Shown here one piece after another: positions 51,377-60,161 of a DNA stretch of 64,000 bases. A program made the position numbers and the translations under genes. The DNA is taken from NCBI RefSeq assembly GCF_003234185.1, contig NZ_QKSM01000005.1, positions 124,001 to 188,000 on the forward strand, read 5' to 3'. Position 1 is the first letter of the stretch. The number at the start of each line of letters is the position of its first letter. The notes beneath the pieces are model-generated. The model worked only from the letters and a program-made list of their open reading frames with translations, had not been told where the DNA came from and did not search any database. Source of the stretch: Curtobacterium sp. MCSS17_008 (GTDB lineage: Bacteria > Actinomycetota > Actinomycetes > Actinomycetales > Microbacteriaceae).

Positions 51377-51775
51377 ATGGCTACCCCCAAGACTGCCGCG
51401 CGCAAGCCGCGTCGCAAGGAGAAGAAGAACGTCGCCGTGGGCCAGGCCCACATCAAGAGCACGTTCAACAACACCATCGTCAGCATCACCGACCCGTCGG
51501 GTGCCGTCCTCAGCTGGGCGTCCTCGGGTGCCGTGGGCTTCAAGGGTTCGCGCAAGTCGACGCCGTTCGCGGCGCAGCTCGCCGCCGAGTCCGCTGCGCG
51601 TCAGGCGCAGGAGCACGGCGTCAAGAAGGTCGACGTCTTCGTCAAGGGTCCGGGTTCGGGCCGCGAGACCGCGATCCGTTCGCTCCAGGCCGCTGGCCTG
51701 GAGGTCGGCTCGATCAACGACGTCACCCCGCAGGCGCACAACGGCTGCCGCCCGCCGAAGCGTCGCCGCGTCTGA
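51377..51775 (+). CDS. rpsK: 30S ribosomal protein S11
   Basis: A 132-residue protein of the platform. It contains [59 protein letters not shown] and the C-terminal [21 protein letters not shown], whose N-G pair is the usual site of isoaspartate formation. ATG with AGGAG upstream. A hairpin follows in the gap before rpoA. Confidence 0.97.
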   Translation: MATPKTAARKPRRKEKKNVAVGQAHIKSTFNNTIVSITDPSGAVLSWASSGAVGFKGSRKSTPFAAQLAAESAARQAQEHGVKKVDVFVKGPGSGRETAIRSLQAAGLEVGSINDVTPQAHNGCRPPKRRRV

Positions 51776-51789
51776 CGCGAGGAGCAACC

Positions 51790-51834
51790 GGCCGTTCCCC
51801 GCTCGTCCCCTGACCGGGGCGAGCGGGGCCGGCC
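51790..51834 (+). terminator. Hairpin between rpsK and rpoA
   Basis: GGCC...CCCCGCTCG pairs with CGAGCGGGG...GGCC, with an inner CCCC/GGGG stem, 15 bases after the rpsK stop. It is terminator-like. Together with the 205-base gap it suggests that rpoA-rplQ also have their own promoter. Confidence 0.55.
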
Positions 51835-51940
51835 ATTCCTGGTCGTTCGATCGCGCACGACGGGCCCCTCGGCTCCGCCGGTGCGCGTGATCACAACTCA
51901 ACAGACCCGTCGGGGCCCGGTCGGCCCCGTCGTACCGCCG

Positions 51941-51960
51941 AGTGTCATATAGCGGACACT
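51941..51960 (+). promoter_or_regulatory. Inverted repeat with -10-like core before rpoA
   Basis: AGTGTC ATATAGCG GACACT: 6-base inverted arms around a core that contains TATAGC, an AT-rich spot in this GC-rich gap, 20 bases before the rpoA GTG. It could be an operator over a promoter, but no -35 is clear. Confidence 0.35.
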
Positions 51961-51980
51961 CCGCCGAAAGGAATCCCACA

Positions 51981-52973
51981 GTGCTCATTGCACAGCGCCC
52001 CACCCTGACCGAGGAGTCGATCTCCGAGTACCGCTCGCGCTTCGTCATCGAGCCGCTCGAGCCGGGCTTCGGTTACACCCTCGGCAACTCGCTGCGCCGC
52101 ACGCTCCTCTCCTCGATCCCCGGCGCGGCTGTCACCAGCATCCGCATCGACGGCGTCCTCCACGAGTTCAGCACCGTCCCCGGTGTCAAGGAAGACGTCA
52201 CCGAGATCATCCTCAACATCAAGAGCCTCGTCGTCTCCAGCGAGCACGACGAGCCGATCACCGCGTACCTGCGCAAGCAGGGTGCCGGTCAGGTCACCGC
52301 GGCGGACATCTCCGCCCCGGCCGGCGTCGAGATCCACAACCCGGAGCTCGTCATCGCGACCCTGAACGACACCGCGCGCTTCGAGCTCGAGCTCACGATC
52401 GAGCGTGGCCGTGGCTACGTCTCGGCGACGCAGAACCGTTCGGAGTTCAGCGAGGCCGGGCAGATCCCGATCGACTCGATCTACTCGCCGGTCCTCAAAG
52501 TCACCTACCGCGTCGAGGCGACGCGTGCCGGTGAGCGCACGGACTTCGACCGCCTGGTCGTCGACGTGGAGACGAAGCCGGCGATCTCGCCGCGCGACGC
52601 CATCGCGTCGGCCGGCCGCACGCTGGTCGAGCTGTTCGGTCTCGCCCGCGAGCTGAACACGGGGGCCGAGGGCATCGAGATCGGCCCCGCGCCGGTCGAC
52701 GCGGTGCTCTCGAACGAGCTGCAGACCCCGATCGAGGACCTCGACCTGTCGGTCCGCAGCTACAACTGCCTCAAGCGGGAGGGCATCAACACGGTGTCCG
52801 AGCTCGTCGCCCTGTCGGAGACGCAGCTCATGAACATCCGCAACTTCGGTCAGAAGTCGGTGGACGAGGTCAAGGACAAGCTCACCGAGCTCGGCCTGTC
52901 CCTCAAGGACACCGTCCCCGGATTCGACGGCGCCCACTTCTACAGCGGGTACGACGAGGACGAGTCCAACTGA
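51981..52973 (+). CDS. rpoA: RNA polymerase alpha subunit
   Basis: A 330-residue subunit. The N-terminal dimerisation domain (about 1-230) contains [43 protein letters not shown]. The C-terminal domain (about 250-320) has [50 protein letters not shown], the UP-element- and activator-binding helix-hairpin region. An acidic tail ends the protein. The GTG at 51981 has AAAGGAA upstream and gives [21 protein letters not shown]. It precedes rplQ. Confidence 0.98.
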   Translation: MLIAQRPTLTEESISEYRSRFVIEPLEPGFGYTLGNSLRRTLLSSIPGAAVTSIRIDGVLHEFSTVPGVKEDVTEIILNIKSLVVSSEHDEPITAYLRKQGAGQVTAADISAPAGVEIHNPELVIATLNDTARFELELTIERGRGYVSATQNRSEFSEAGQIPIDSIYSPVLKVTYRVEATRAGERTDFDRLVVDVETKPAISPRDAIASAGRTLVELFGLARELNTGAEGIEIGPAPVDAVLSNELQTPIEDLDLSVRSYNCLKREGINTVSELVALSETQLMNIRNFGQKSVDEVKDKLTELGLSLKDTVPGFDGAHFYSGYDEDESN

Positions 52974-53039
52974 CCTCGCGCTGACGCGCACGCGCACCGT
53001 TGAGTCGGCGCGCACCACCATCACCACTGGAGAACTGAC

Positions 53040-53615
53040 ATGCCGAAGCCCACCAAGGGCCCCCGCCTCGGTGGCGGTCCCGCCCACGAGCGCCTGCTCC
53101 TGAGCAACCTCGCCAACGCCCTCTTCACGCACGGTCGCATCACGACCACCGAGACGAAGGCCAAGCGCCTCCGTCCCGTCGCCGAGCGTCTCATCACGTT
53201 CGCGAAGCGTGGCGACCTGCACGCGCGTCGTCGCGTGATCAGCATCCTGCGCGACAAGTCCGTCGTGCACACGCTGTTCACCGAGATCGCCCCGCAGGTC
53301 GAGGACCGTCAGGGCGGCTACACCCGCATCACGAAGCTCGGCTTCCGCAAGGGTGACAACGCGCCGCTCGCCTCGATCGAGCTCGTGCTCGAGCCGGTCT
53401 CGGGCAAGCCCGCCCCGGTCAAGCGCGACGCTGCTCCGGCCGCTGCCGCGCCGGTTGAGGAGACCCCGGCCGAGGAGACCCCGGTCGAGTCCACGGAGAC
53501 GACCGAGGAGTCCGCTCCCGTCGAGGCCGAGACCGCGACCCCGGCTGCCGCCGAGGTCGAGGCCGACGCTGCCGAGAAGGCCGACGACGCCGACAAGGCC
53601 GACGACGCCAAGTAG
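53040..53615 (+). CDS. rplQ: 50S ribosomal protein L17 with long acidic Ala/Glu tail
   Basis: A 191-residue L17. The conserved core (1-120) reads [58 protein letters not shown], and continues to [12 protein letters not shown] low-complexity tail of about 65 residues follows (repeats of Pro/Ala/Glu/Thr, ending [12 protein letters not shown]), an unusually long extension. Last gene of the alpha cluster, 66 bases after rpoA, closed by a strong terminator. Confidence 0.96.
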   Translation: MPKPTKGPRLGGGPAHERLLLSNLANALFTHGRITTTETKAKRLRPVAERLITFAKRGDLHARRRVISILRDKSVVHTLFTEIAPQVEDRQGGYTRITKLGFRKGDNAPLASIELVLEPVSGKPAPVKRDAAPAAAAPVEETPAEETPVESTETTEESAPVEAETATPAAAEVEADAAEKADDADKADDAK

Positions 53616-53628
53616 GTCCCGCCACCAC

Positions 53629-53666
53629 GAGGAAGCCCCCGCGACGCACGTCGCGGGGGCTTCCTC
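53629..53666 (+). terminator. Terminator after rplQ
   Basis: GAGGAAGCCCCCGCGACG pairs over its whole length with the following CGCGGGGGCTTCCTC region around a short CACGT loop, 14 bases after the rplQ stop. Confidence 0.85.
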
Positions 53667-53687
53667 GCGTCCGGGCGGCGGTCCGGG

Positions 53688-53730
53688 CGGACGGGAGGCG
53701 CGCTGCGGCCCGTCCCGTGCCTCCCGTCCG
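53688..53730. repeat. Intergenic inverted repeat (GGGAGGCGCG family), copy 3
   Basis: CGGACGGGAGGCGCG closes with GCCTCCCGTCCG; the middle CGGCCCG/CGGG adds a second stem. As with copy 2 it lies about 20 bases beyond an intrinsic terminator, here that of rplQ. Confidence 0.65.
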
Positions 53731-53780
53731 GTGCGCACCCGCGTCAGTTCACAGCGTCGCCGCCGTACGGTGATCGCGAC

Positions 53781-54893
53781 ATGGCGAGAGCAGAACGGAT
53801 CACCGGAGCAGGCCGCAGGGTGTGGCGTTGGAGTCGGGACTCCGGTACGCAGCCCCGGCTGCTGCTCGCGGTCAAGGCGGCCATCGCGGCGACCATCGCG
53901 TGGACGCTCGCGAAGTACGCGCCGGGCGTCGCCGCCGAGTACCCGTACTACGCGCCGCTCGGCGCCATCGTGGCGATGCGGACGACCGTCTTCGCCGGCA
54001 TCCGGTCGGGCGTGCAGACCTTGGTCGGGATCACGCTCGGCATCCTCATCGCGATGTTCACGATGCTCATCGGCGACCCGGGTGTCATCGCGGTGGCGTT
54101 GGCCGTGGGGCTCGGGGTGCTCGTGAGCGGGTTCCGCGTGCTCGGCGAGGGGTACTCGTGGGTGCCCATGGCAGCGCTCTTCGTCCTGCTCGTGGGCGGT
54201 GGGAACGCCGAGGGGTACTCCTTCGCCTACGTCGTGCAGATGGCGATCGGCATCGGGATCGGTCTCGCCGTGAACTTCGCCGTGGTCCCGCCGCTGCACT
54301 TCTGGGACGCGGAACGCCGGATCGACCAGGTCAACGGCGTCCTGGCGCAGCAGCTCGACGACCTCGCGGACGTGCTCGAGAAGGGGGAACCGGACACCGC
54401 TGCGTGGGATCGGCAGCAGGAGCGTCTCGACACGGCGATCGCGGACGTGCGGGACCGCGTCTCGACCGCGCAGGAGAGCCGTCGCATGAACCCCAGGAGC
54501 GCGCTGCGGGGATCGCGTGCTCGTCTGCAGACCGACGGCGCCCGGTTCCGCGCGCTGGAACGGGTCGCCTGGTACACGACCGACCTCACCGAACTCGTGG
54601 CACGCTCCGGGCCCGTCGCGGAGAACATCGGACGCCCCGACCCCGCGTTCGCCGAGCCGTTCGCCGCCGCGCTCCGCAGGGTGGCGTGCGTCGTGCGCGG
54701 CGACTGCCCCGAGGACGGTGCCGACGAGGCGATCGCGGAGCTCGAGCGGGCGCTCGACGCCAGCCGGTCGGACCCGTCGCGGGTCACGGTGACCTCGAGT
54801 GCGATCGTGGCGCTGCGCGGCGTCCTCGAGTCGGAGAAGCGCGCGACGTCCGACGTCGACACCGAGACCGGGCCCTCGGGCAGCCGGCGCTAG
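53781..54893 (+). CDS. FUSC-like / aromatic acid exporter-type membrane protein
   Basis: A 370-residue protein. The N-terminal half has five to six membrane helices, starting LLLAVKAAIAATIAWTLAKYAPG and containing YPYYAPLGAIVAMRTTVFAGIRSGVQTLVGITLGILIA. This matches the FUSC/ArAE-like exporters that export aromatic or fusaric-acid-type compounds. The C-terminal half (about 175-350) is cytoplasmic, helical and charged (RRIDQVNGVLAQQLDDLADVLEKGE). The substrate cannot be told. ATG at 53781; TACGGT 9 bases before it may be the -10 box of a leaderless or very short leader message. Its stop is 62 bases before the large regulator gene. Confidence 0.75.
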   Translation: MARAERITGAGRRVWRWSRDSGTQPRLLLAVKAAIAATIAWTLAKYAPGVAAEYPYYAPLGAIVAMRTTVFAGIRSGVQTLVGITLGILIAMFTMLIGDPGVIAVALAVGLGVLVSGFRVLGEGYSWVPMAALFVLLVGGGNAEGYSFAYVVQMAIGIGIGLAVNFAVVPPLHFWDAERRIDQVNGVLAQQLDDLADVLEKGEPDTAAWDRQQERLDTAIADVRDRVSTAQESRRMNPRSALRGSRARLQTDGARFRALERVAWYTTDLTELVARSGPVAENIGRPDPAFAEPFAAALRRVACVVRGDCPEDGADEAIAELERALDASRSDPSRVTVTSSAIVALRGVLESEKRATSDVDTETGPSGSRR

Positions 54894-54943
54894 CGGGCGC
54901 CTCCGTCCCAGCTGCGCGGGGCGTCGACGGCCGTCGTGCTCAG

Positions 54944-54949
54944 TAGGAT
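54944..54949 (+). promoter_or_regulatory. Probable -10 box of a leaderless transcript (AfsR-like gene)
   Basis: TAGGAT ends 6 bases before the GTG at 54956, and no ribosome binding site lies between them. Confidence 0.45.
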
Positions 54950-54955
54950 CGGCTC

Positions 54956-57900
54956 GTGCCCGTCGAGTCCCGCGTCGCCGTCCTCGGACCGGTCACGGTC
55001 GAGGGGCCGGACGGAGCAGTGCTCCCGGTGCCCGGTGCCCTCGCGCGGTCGTTCCTGGCCGCCCTGGTCCTCGCGCCCGGACATGCGCTCGGCACCGACG
55101 CGCTCATCGACGAGATCTGGGGCGACGACCGGCCGAAGGGCGCCCGGGCGGCACTGCAGACCCTGGTGTCCCGACTGCGCAGGACGACGGCGGACGGGCT
55201 CGTCGTGTCGACCAGCACGGGCTACGCGCTGGGCGGCGACCCGGCGGGCATCGACCTCGTCGCCGCGGAGCAGGCCGTGCACGCACCCGACACCGCCGCG
55301 GTGCGGGGAGCGCTCGGCCGCTGGCGGGCTGCACCGGGTGCCGACGTCGACGGGGACCTGGGTTCCGCAATCGCCGATCGCGCGGCTGCGGCCGAGCATG
55401 CCCTGCGTCGTCGGCTCGCCGCACTGCTGCTCGAGGACGGCGACGCCGCCGCTGCCGCGACCACCTGGCTCGCCGAGGTCGACGCGGCACCCTTCGACGA
55501 CGCGGCCGCGGGCGGCGCGATGCGCGCCCTCGACGCCGACGGCCGCACTCCCGAGGCGCTCGCGGTGTTCGCTGCCCACCGGGAACGGCTGGCGGACGGG
55601 CTCGGGGCCGACCCGTCCGCGGAGCTCGTGCGGCTGAACGCCGAGCTGCTCAGACGGTCGGCGGCCGTGGACCACGCGGTCCGGCGCACCGGGCTCCGGG
55701 CCGCCCCGAACGAGCTCGTCGGGCGGCAGGACGACGTCGCCGCGGTGTCCCGGTTGCTCGACGAACAGCGCCTGGTCACGGTGCTCGGACCGGGCGGACT
55801 CGGCAAGACCCGGCTCGCACAGGCCGTCGCGGCAGCGCTGCCTCCGACCACCGGCGTCGTCGTCTGCGAGCTCGCACCGATCGGCGACGGCGAGGACCTG
55901 CTGCCGGCCCTCGGTGCCCTGCTCGGGATCGCAGAGGTGCGGACCGCGCGGATGCTCCAGGACGCCGTGGTCACCGACCTCTGGGCACGGGTGGTCCGTG
56001 CGCTCGACGTCGGCCCCACGGTGCTCGTGCTCGACAACTGCGAGCACCTGCTGCACGCAGTCGCCCGCTGCACCGCCGACCTGCTCGCCGCGGTCGCCGG
56101 GCTCCGCGTGCTCACCACCTCACGGGCACCGCTCGCGATCGCGGGCGAGGTCGTCGCACCCCTCGGGCCGCTGCCGGTCGAGGCCGACGGTGCCGCGGTG
56201 CGGCTGTTCACCGAACGCGCTCGTGCCGCCCGGCCCGGCGCGGTGCTGCCCGTCGACGCCGTGCGCAGGATCTGCACCCGCCTGGACGGTTCCCCGCTCG
56301 CCATCGAGCTCGCCGCGGCCCGCATCCGGGGCATGTCGGTGGACGAGGTCGAGCGTCGGCTCGACGACCGCTTCGCCCTGCTGCGCGGTGGCGACCGGAG
56401 TGCGCCCGAGCGACACCGCACGCTGCTCGCGGTCATCGAGTGGAGCTGGCGGCTGCTCGATCCCGGGGCACAGGACCTGCTCACCCGCCTCGCGCTCTTC
56501 CCGGACGGCGTCGCCGTCGACGCCGTCGAGTCGGTCGCCGAACCCGATCGGCGCCCGGACGCGCTCGACGACCTCGCCGACCTCGTGGAGCAGTCCCTCG
56601 TGCAGCTCGTGGAGGTCGAAGGGGAACCGGTGCGCTACCGGTTGCTCGAGACCGTCCGCGAGTTCGGTGCCGCGCGTCTGACCGAGCGGGGGACCGCCGA
56701 GGCCGTCCGCTCGGCGATGACCACCTGGGGCCGCGAGCTGTGCGCGGGACGGAACCTGTTCGCGGTGCGGGGTCCGGCACAGCTCGTCGCGTTCACGGAC
56801 GTCCGACGCGAGGCGGACAACCTCGTCACCCTGCTGCGCTGGGCGCTCCGCGCCGACGACGTGGTGACCGTCGCACACGTCTTCGCCGCGCTCGGCGGGT
56901 ACTGGACGCTCCGGGGGCTGCACCGTGAGGTCGCCGGGACCGCTCCCGACGTCGTCGCGGCGCTGCGCTCGCGCACCCCGGGGCCTGCCGACCGCACCGC
57001 GGCGGTGATCGGCCTCGTGATGTGCGGCGCGACCGCGGCGTTCACCGACCTCCGGACCACCGCCCGGGCGATCATCGGGCTGCGGGAGCTGCACGGCTCC
57101 GGCCGCGCCGAGGACCCGGTCGTCGACGCGCTCGCCGAGCTCCTGCTGTCCCTCGGACGACCCGAGCAGGGCTTCGCCGAGCTGGCACGGCTGCGTGACC
57201 ACCGGGCCCCCGCGGTGTCCCTGCTCGGCCACATGCTCAGCGCACCGCTCGCCGAGAACGCCGGCGACCCCGTCGGGGCCCTGCGGTACGTCCAGCGCGC
57301 GGAGGAGCTGACCCGTGTGACCGGCGAGGCCTGGACCACGGGCACCGTCGCGGTCACGCTGACGCAGCTGCTCGCGCAGTCCGGGCGGTACCGGGAGTCG
57401 CTCGCCGCCGCCGTCACCGCCCGGGAGCACCTCGAGCTGTTCGGGGCGGAGGACGACCTGTACGAGATCGGGTGGACGGTCGGTCTCGCATCGGCCGCGA
57501 CCGGTGACGTCGACCGAGCCCGCACCGTCGCAGCAGACCTGCGGCACCGGCCCGACGGTGGTCGCGGTGGGTTCGAGGACCGGGGGCTCATCGCCGTGCT
57601 CGCGGTCGCGATCAACGCCGAGTGTGCGCGGTACGAGGGTGACCTCGACGCAGCAGCGGCCGGGTACGCCACGGCCTGGGACGTCGTGCAGCCCGGACGC
57701 GGACCCTCTGCGCACTGGGCCCTCATGGCGGGCGCGGCACGCATCGCAGCGGCGGACGAGGCGGCCGTGGGCCGGACCGACGGTGCACCACCGGGACACG
57801 CGCCAGCTGACCTGGCGGCAGCCGAGCTGGCGGTGGCCCGTCGGATCCGCGTCGGGACCCTCGTGCAGCTGCGGCTCCGACAGGCCCGCCGGGACATGCC

Positions 57901-58171
57901 CGTCATCGGGACGGCACTCGCCGGGCTGGCGGTCGCGTACGCCCGCACCGGCCGTCCGGCCGCGGCGGCGGGCTGCTGGGGCGCGCTCGTCCGGCTCGGG
58001 TCGCGTCAGGACTTCGCGGTCCTCGCCCACGCTCGGCTGCGCCCGCTGCTGGCCGGTGCGGTGGGGGAGCAGGAGCTCGCCGACGCCGAGGCGACCGCGG
58101 CCGGATGGGACCGGGCCGAGGCCGCCTCGCGGGTTCGGGCCCTGCTCGAGGGGACCCGGCTGCCGGAATGA
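54956..58171 (+). CDS. AfsR/SARP-type transcriptional regulator with BTAD, NB-ARC-like ATPase and helical repeats
   Basis: A 1071-residue multidomain regulator. An OmpR-type winged helix (about 6-90, VAVLGPVTVEGPDG...TDALIDEIWGDDRPKGARAALQTLVSRLRR) is followed by a bacterial transcriptional activation domain (about 97-235). Next is an AAA/NB-ARC-like ATPase with Walker A GPGGLGKTR at 278-286 and Walker B VLVLDNCEHLL near 357. The segment DGSPLAIELAAARIRGM is typical of the family. The C-terminal 450 residues are TPR-like helical repeats. Such proteins activate secondary metabolism or stress genes in response to bound ligand or protein. It converges tail-to-tail with the ABC exporter 10 bases away. 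The target genes are unknown. Confidence 0.88.
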   Translation: MPVESRVAVLGPVTVEGPDGAVLPVPGALARSFLAALVLAPGHALGTDALIDEIWGDDRPKGARAALQTLVSRLRRTTADGLVVSTSTGYALGGDPAGIDLVAAEQAVHAPDTAAVRGALGRWRAAPGADVDGDLGSAIADRAAAAEHALRRRLAALLLEDGDAAAAATTWLAEVDAAPFDDAAAGGAMRALDADGRTPEALAVFAAHRERLADGLGADPSAELVRLNAELLRRSAAVDHAVRRTGLRAAPNELVGRQDDVAAVSRLLDEQRLVTVLGPGGLGKTRLAQAVAAALPPTTGVVVCELAPIGDGEDLLPALGALLGIAEVRTARMLQDAVVTDLWARVVRALDVGPTVLVLDNCEHLLHAVARCTADLLAAVAGLRVLTTSRAPLAIAGEVVAPLGPLPVEADGAAVRLFTERARAARPGAVLPVDAVRRICTRLDGSPLAIELAAARIRGMSVDEVERRLDDRFALLRGGDRSAPERHRTLLAVIEWSWRLLDPGAQDLLTRLALFPDGVAVDAVESVAEPDRRPDALDDLADLVEQSLVQLVEVEGEPVRYRLLETVREFGAARLTERGTAEAVRSAMTTWGRELCAGRNLFAVRGPAQLVAFTDVRREADNLVTLLRWALRADDVVTVAHVFAALGGYWTLRGLHREVAGTAPDVVAALRSRTPGPADRTAAVIGLVMCGATAAFTDLRTTARAIIGLRELHGSGRAEDPVVDALAELLLSLGRPEQGFAELARLRDHRAPAVSLLGHMLSAPLAENAGDPVGALRYVQRAEELTRVTGEAWTTGTVAVTLTQLLAQSGRYRESLAAAVTAREHLELFGAEDDLYEIGWTVGLASAATGDVDRARTVAADLRHRPDGGRGGFEDRGLIAVLAVAINAECARYEGDLDAAAAGYATAWDVVQPGRGPSAHWALMAGAARIAAADEAAVGRTDGAPPGHAPADLAAAELAVARRIRVGTLVQLRLRQARRDMPVIGTALAGLAVAYARTGRPAAAAGCWGALVRLGSRQDFAVLAHARLRPLLAGAVGEQELADAEATAAGWDRAEAASRVRALLEGTRLPE

Positions 58172-58181
58172 CCGGGTGCCG

Positions 58182-59021
58182 TCAGGCCTTCCGCATGTAG
58201 GCGCGGACCGTCAGTGGTGCGAACACCGCGACGACCACGGCGGCACCGAGCAGGCTGAGCCACAGGTCGCCGCCCACCACGCCGTGGTTCACGAGGTCGC
58301 GGACGGCGGTGATGAGGTGCGAGATCGGGTTGACCTCGGTGAACCAGCGCAGCCAGCTCGGCAGCGTGTCGGTCGGGACGAAGGCGTTCGACAGGAATGT
58401 CAGGGGGAAGAGCACGAGGTTCGCGATCCCCGAGACGCTGGACGCCGTGCGGGCGATGACCCCGAAGTAGGCGAAGATCCAGCTGATCGCCCACGCGACC
58501 ACGATGACGAGGAGCGCCGCGAGGAGCACCGCGCCGAGGCCGCCGGCCGGCCGCAGGCCCATGACGATCCCGACCACGAACGTGATCGTGGTCGCGATGG
58601 CGTAGCGGACGGTGTCGGCGAGCAGGGCACCGGCGAGCGGGGCGATCCGCGCGATGGGGAGCGACCGGAAGCGGTCGAACACCCCCTTGTCCATGTCCTC
58701 GCGGAGCTGCACCCCGGTCACGACGGACGACGTGATCGCCGTCTGCACGAGGATGCCGGGGATGATCACGGGCAGGTAGCTGCCGACGTCGCCGGAGATC
58801 GCGCCGCCGAAGATGTACGTGAACATCACGGTGAAGACGATCGGCATGAGCGTCACGTCGAACAGCTGTTCCGGGGTGCGACGGATCTTGACGAGTCCGC
58901 GGTACGCCATCGTGAACGACTGGCGGACGGTGGCGGCGAGGCCGGTGGCACCGACCCCGGGCCGCGGGGTGACGCGCGGTGCCGAGGACGGGCCGGCGGT
59001 GGGGGCGATGGTGGTGGTCAT
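58182..59021 (-). CDS. ABC-2 type transporter permease, DrrB-like
   Basis: A 279-residue membrane protein with six hydrophobic helices and the ABC-2 layout. An amphipathic N-terminus (VRQSFTMAYRGLVKIRRTPEQLFDVTLMPIVFTVMFTYIFGGAI) precedes the conserved LPVIIPGILVQTAI and a cytoplasmic loop (LREDMDKGVFDRFRSLPIARIAPLAGALLADTVR). LFPLTFLSNAFVPTDTLPSWLRWFTEVNPISHLI is the usual family signature near the C-terminus. It pairs with the ATPase encoded upstream (4-base overlap, ATGA), forming a daunorubicin-resistance-type exporter. Substrate unknown: drug, lipid or secondary metabolite. Confidence 0.88.
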   Translation of the reverse strand: MTTTIAPTAGPSSAPRVTPRPGVGATGLAATVRQSFTMAYRGLVKIRRTPEQLFDVTLMPIVFTVMFTYIFGGAISGDVGSYLPVIIPGILVQTAITSSVVTGVQLREDMDKGVFDRFRSLPIARIAPLAGALLADTVRYAIATTITFVVGIVMGLRPAGGLGAVLLAALLVIVVAWAISWIFAYFGVIARTASSVSGIANLVLFPLTFLSNAFVPTDTLPSWLRWFTEVNPISHLITAVRDLVNHGVVGGDLWLSLLGAAVVVAVFAPLTVRAYMRKA

Positions 59022-60019
59022 GCGAGGCTCCCTTCGAGCGCACGGTCGGTCTCGGTCGCCGCGTCCGCGGGGGTCGGCGAGTCGGTGATGGTGAGGAAGA
59101 CCTCGTCGAGGGTCGGCTTCTGCACGCTCACCTCGGCGAGGGAGACGCCTGCGTCGCGGAACGACACGAGCAGGTCGGTGACGCGATCGGGCGCGGTCAT
59201 CGGTGCCGTGAGCCGCCCGCCCTCGGGGCTGACGACCGCCGGGGTGCCGAGCACACGCTCGACGAGCGACGCCGCGGTGGCGAGGGCGACCGGGTCGGCG
59301 TCCGCCAACCGGAGCTGCAGCGAGGCCGTGCCGACCGAGGACTTCAGCTCGTCCGCGGTGCCCTCGGCGACCACGCGGCCGTGGTCGATGACGGCGATGC
59401 GGTCAGCGAGCTGGTCGGCCTCGTCGAGGTACTGCGTCGTGAGGAGGACGGTCGAGCCGGTCGCGACGAGCTCCCGGATCGTGTCCCACATCTGTGCGCG
59501 GGTCCGGGGATCGAGGCCCGTGGTCGGCTCGTCGAGGAAGATGAGCGGCGGCTGCGCGATGAGGCTCGCCGCCAGGTCCAGCCGGCGACGCATGCCACCC
59601 GAGAACGCCTTCAGCGGGCGCGAGGCCGCCTCGGTGAGCCCGAAGCGCTCGAGGAGCTCTCCCGCCTTGCGCTTCGCGTCGGCACGGGACAGCCCGAGCA
59701 GCCGCGCGAAGATGACGAGGTTCTCGGTGGCGCTGAGCGTCTCGTCGACACTGGCGTACTGCCCGGTCACGCCGATCAGGGAGCGGACGGTCTGCGGCTC
59801 GCGTCGGACGTCGTGCCCGAACACGCGGGCCTCGCCGCCGTCCGGCACGAGCAGCGTCGCGAGCATCGAGATGGTGGTCGTCTTGCCGGCGCCGTTCGGG
59901 CCGAGCACGCCGTAGACCGTGCCGGCCTCGACACGGAGGTCGACGCCGTCCACGGCACGGTTGCTGCCGAACGTCTTGACGAGGCCGGTCGCCTCGACGG
60001 CGAGTGGTGTGGTGGTCAT
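59018..60019 (-). CDS. ABC transporter ATP-binding protein, DrrA-like
   Basis: A 333-residue ATPase. It has Walker A GPNGAGKTT at 40-48, the Q-loop at GVTGQYASVDETLS, the signature FSGGMRRRLDLA, Walker B LIFLDEPTTGLD and the H-loop region. A C-terminal domain of about 100 residues ends PTLDEVFLTITD, as in the daunorubicin-resistance DrrA group. Unlike some ABC ATPases, all motifs are intact. The ATG at 60019 has AAAGGA 8 bases upstream on the minus strand; the longer frame upstream overlaps truA and was rejected. First gene of the two-gene exporter operon. Confidence 0.9.
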   Translation of the reverse strand: MTTTPLAVEATGLVKTFGSNRAVDGVDLRVEAGTVYGVLGPNGAGKTTTISMLATLLVPDGGEARVFGHDVRREPQTVRSLIGVTGQYASVDETLSATENLVIFARLLGLSRADAKRKAGELLERFGLTEAASRPLKAFSGGMRRRLDLAASLIAQPPLIFLDEPTTGLDPRTRAQMWDTIRELVATGSTVLLTTQYLDEADQLADRIAVIDHGRVVAEGTADELKSSVGTASLQLRLADADPVALATAASLVERVLGTPAVVSPEGGRLTAPMTAPDRVTDLLVSFRDAGVSLAEVSVQKPTLDEVFLTITDSPTPADAATETDRALEGSLA

Positions 60020-60069
60020 CGCACAGGTCCTTTCGTCGATGTCGAGACGATGGTGCTGTCGGCCGCTCA

Positions 60070-60091
60070 CGCGGCGCTGACGCGGCGCTGA
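60070..60091. repeat. Tandem 11-bp direct repeat upstream of the ABC exporter
   Basis: CGCGGCGCTGA occurs twice in direct succession, 50 bases upstream of the DrrA-like start. It is placed where a regulator of the exporter could bind; this is only suggestive. Confidence 0.4.
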
Positions 60092-60148
60092 CACCGGCGG
60101 ACCGCTGCCGTCAGCGGGGCACGGACGGGAGGCCCGTCCCGGCCCCGG

Positions 60149-60154
60149 TACGCT
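60149..60154 (+). promoter_or_regulatory. Probable -10 box of a leaderless transcript (truA)
   Basis: TACGCT ends 7 bases before the GTG at 60162, with no ribosome binding site between. This supports the longer of the possible truA starts. Confidence 0.45.
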
Positions 60155-60161
60155 CGCTCCC

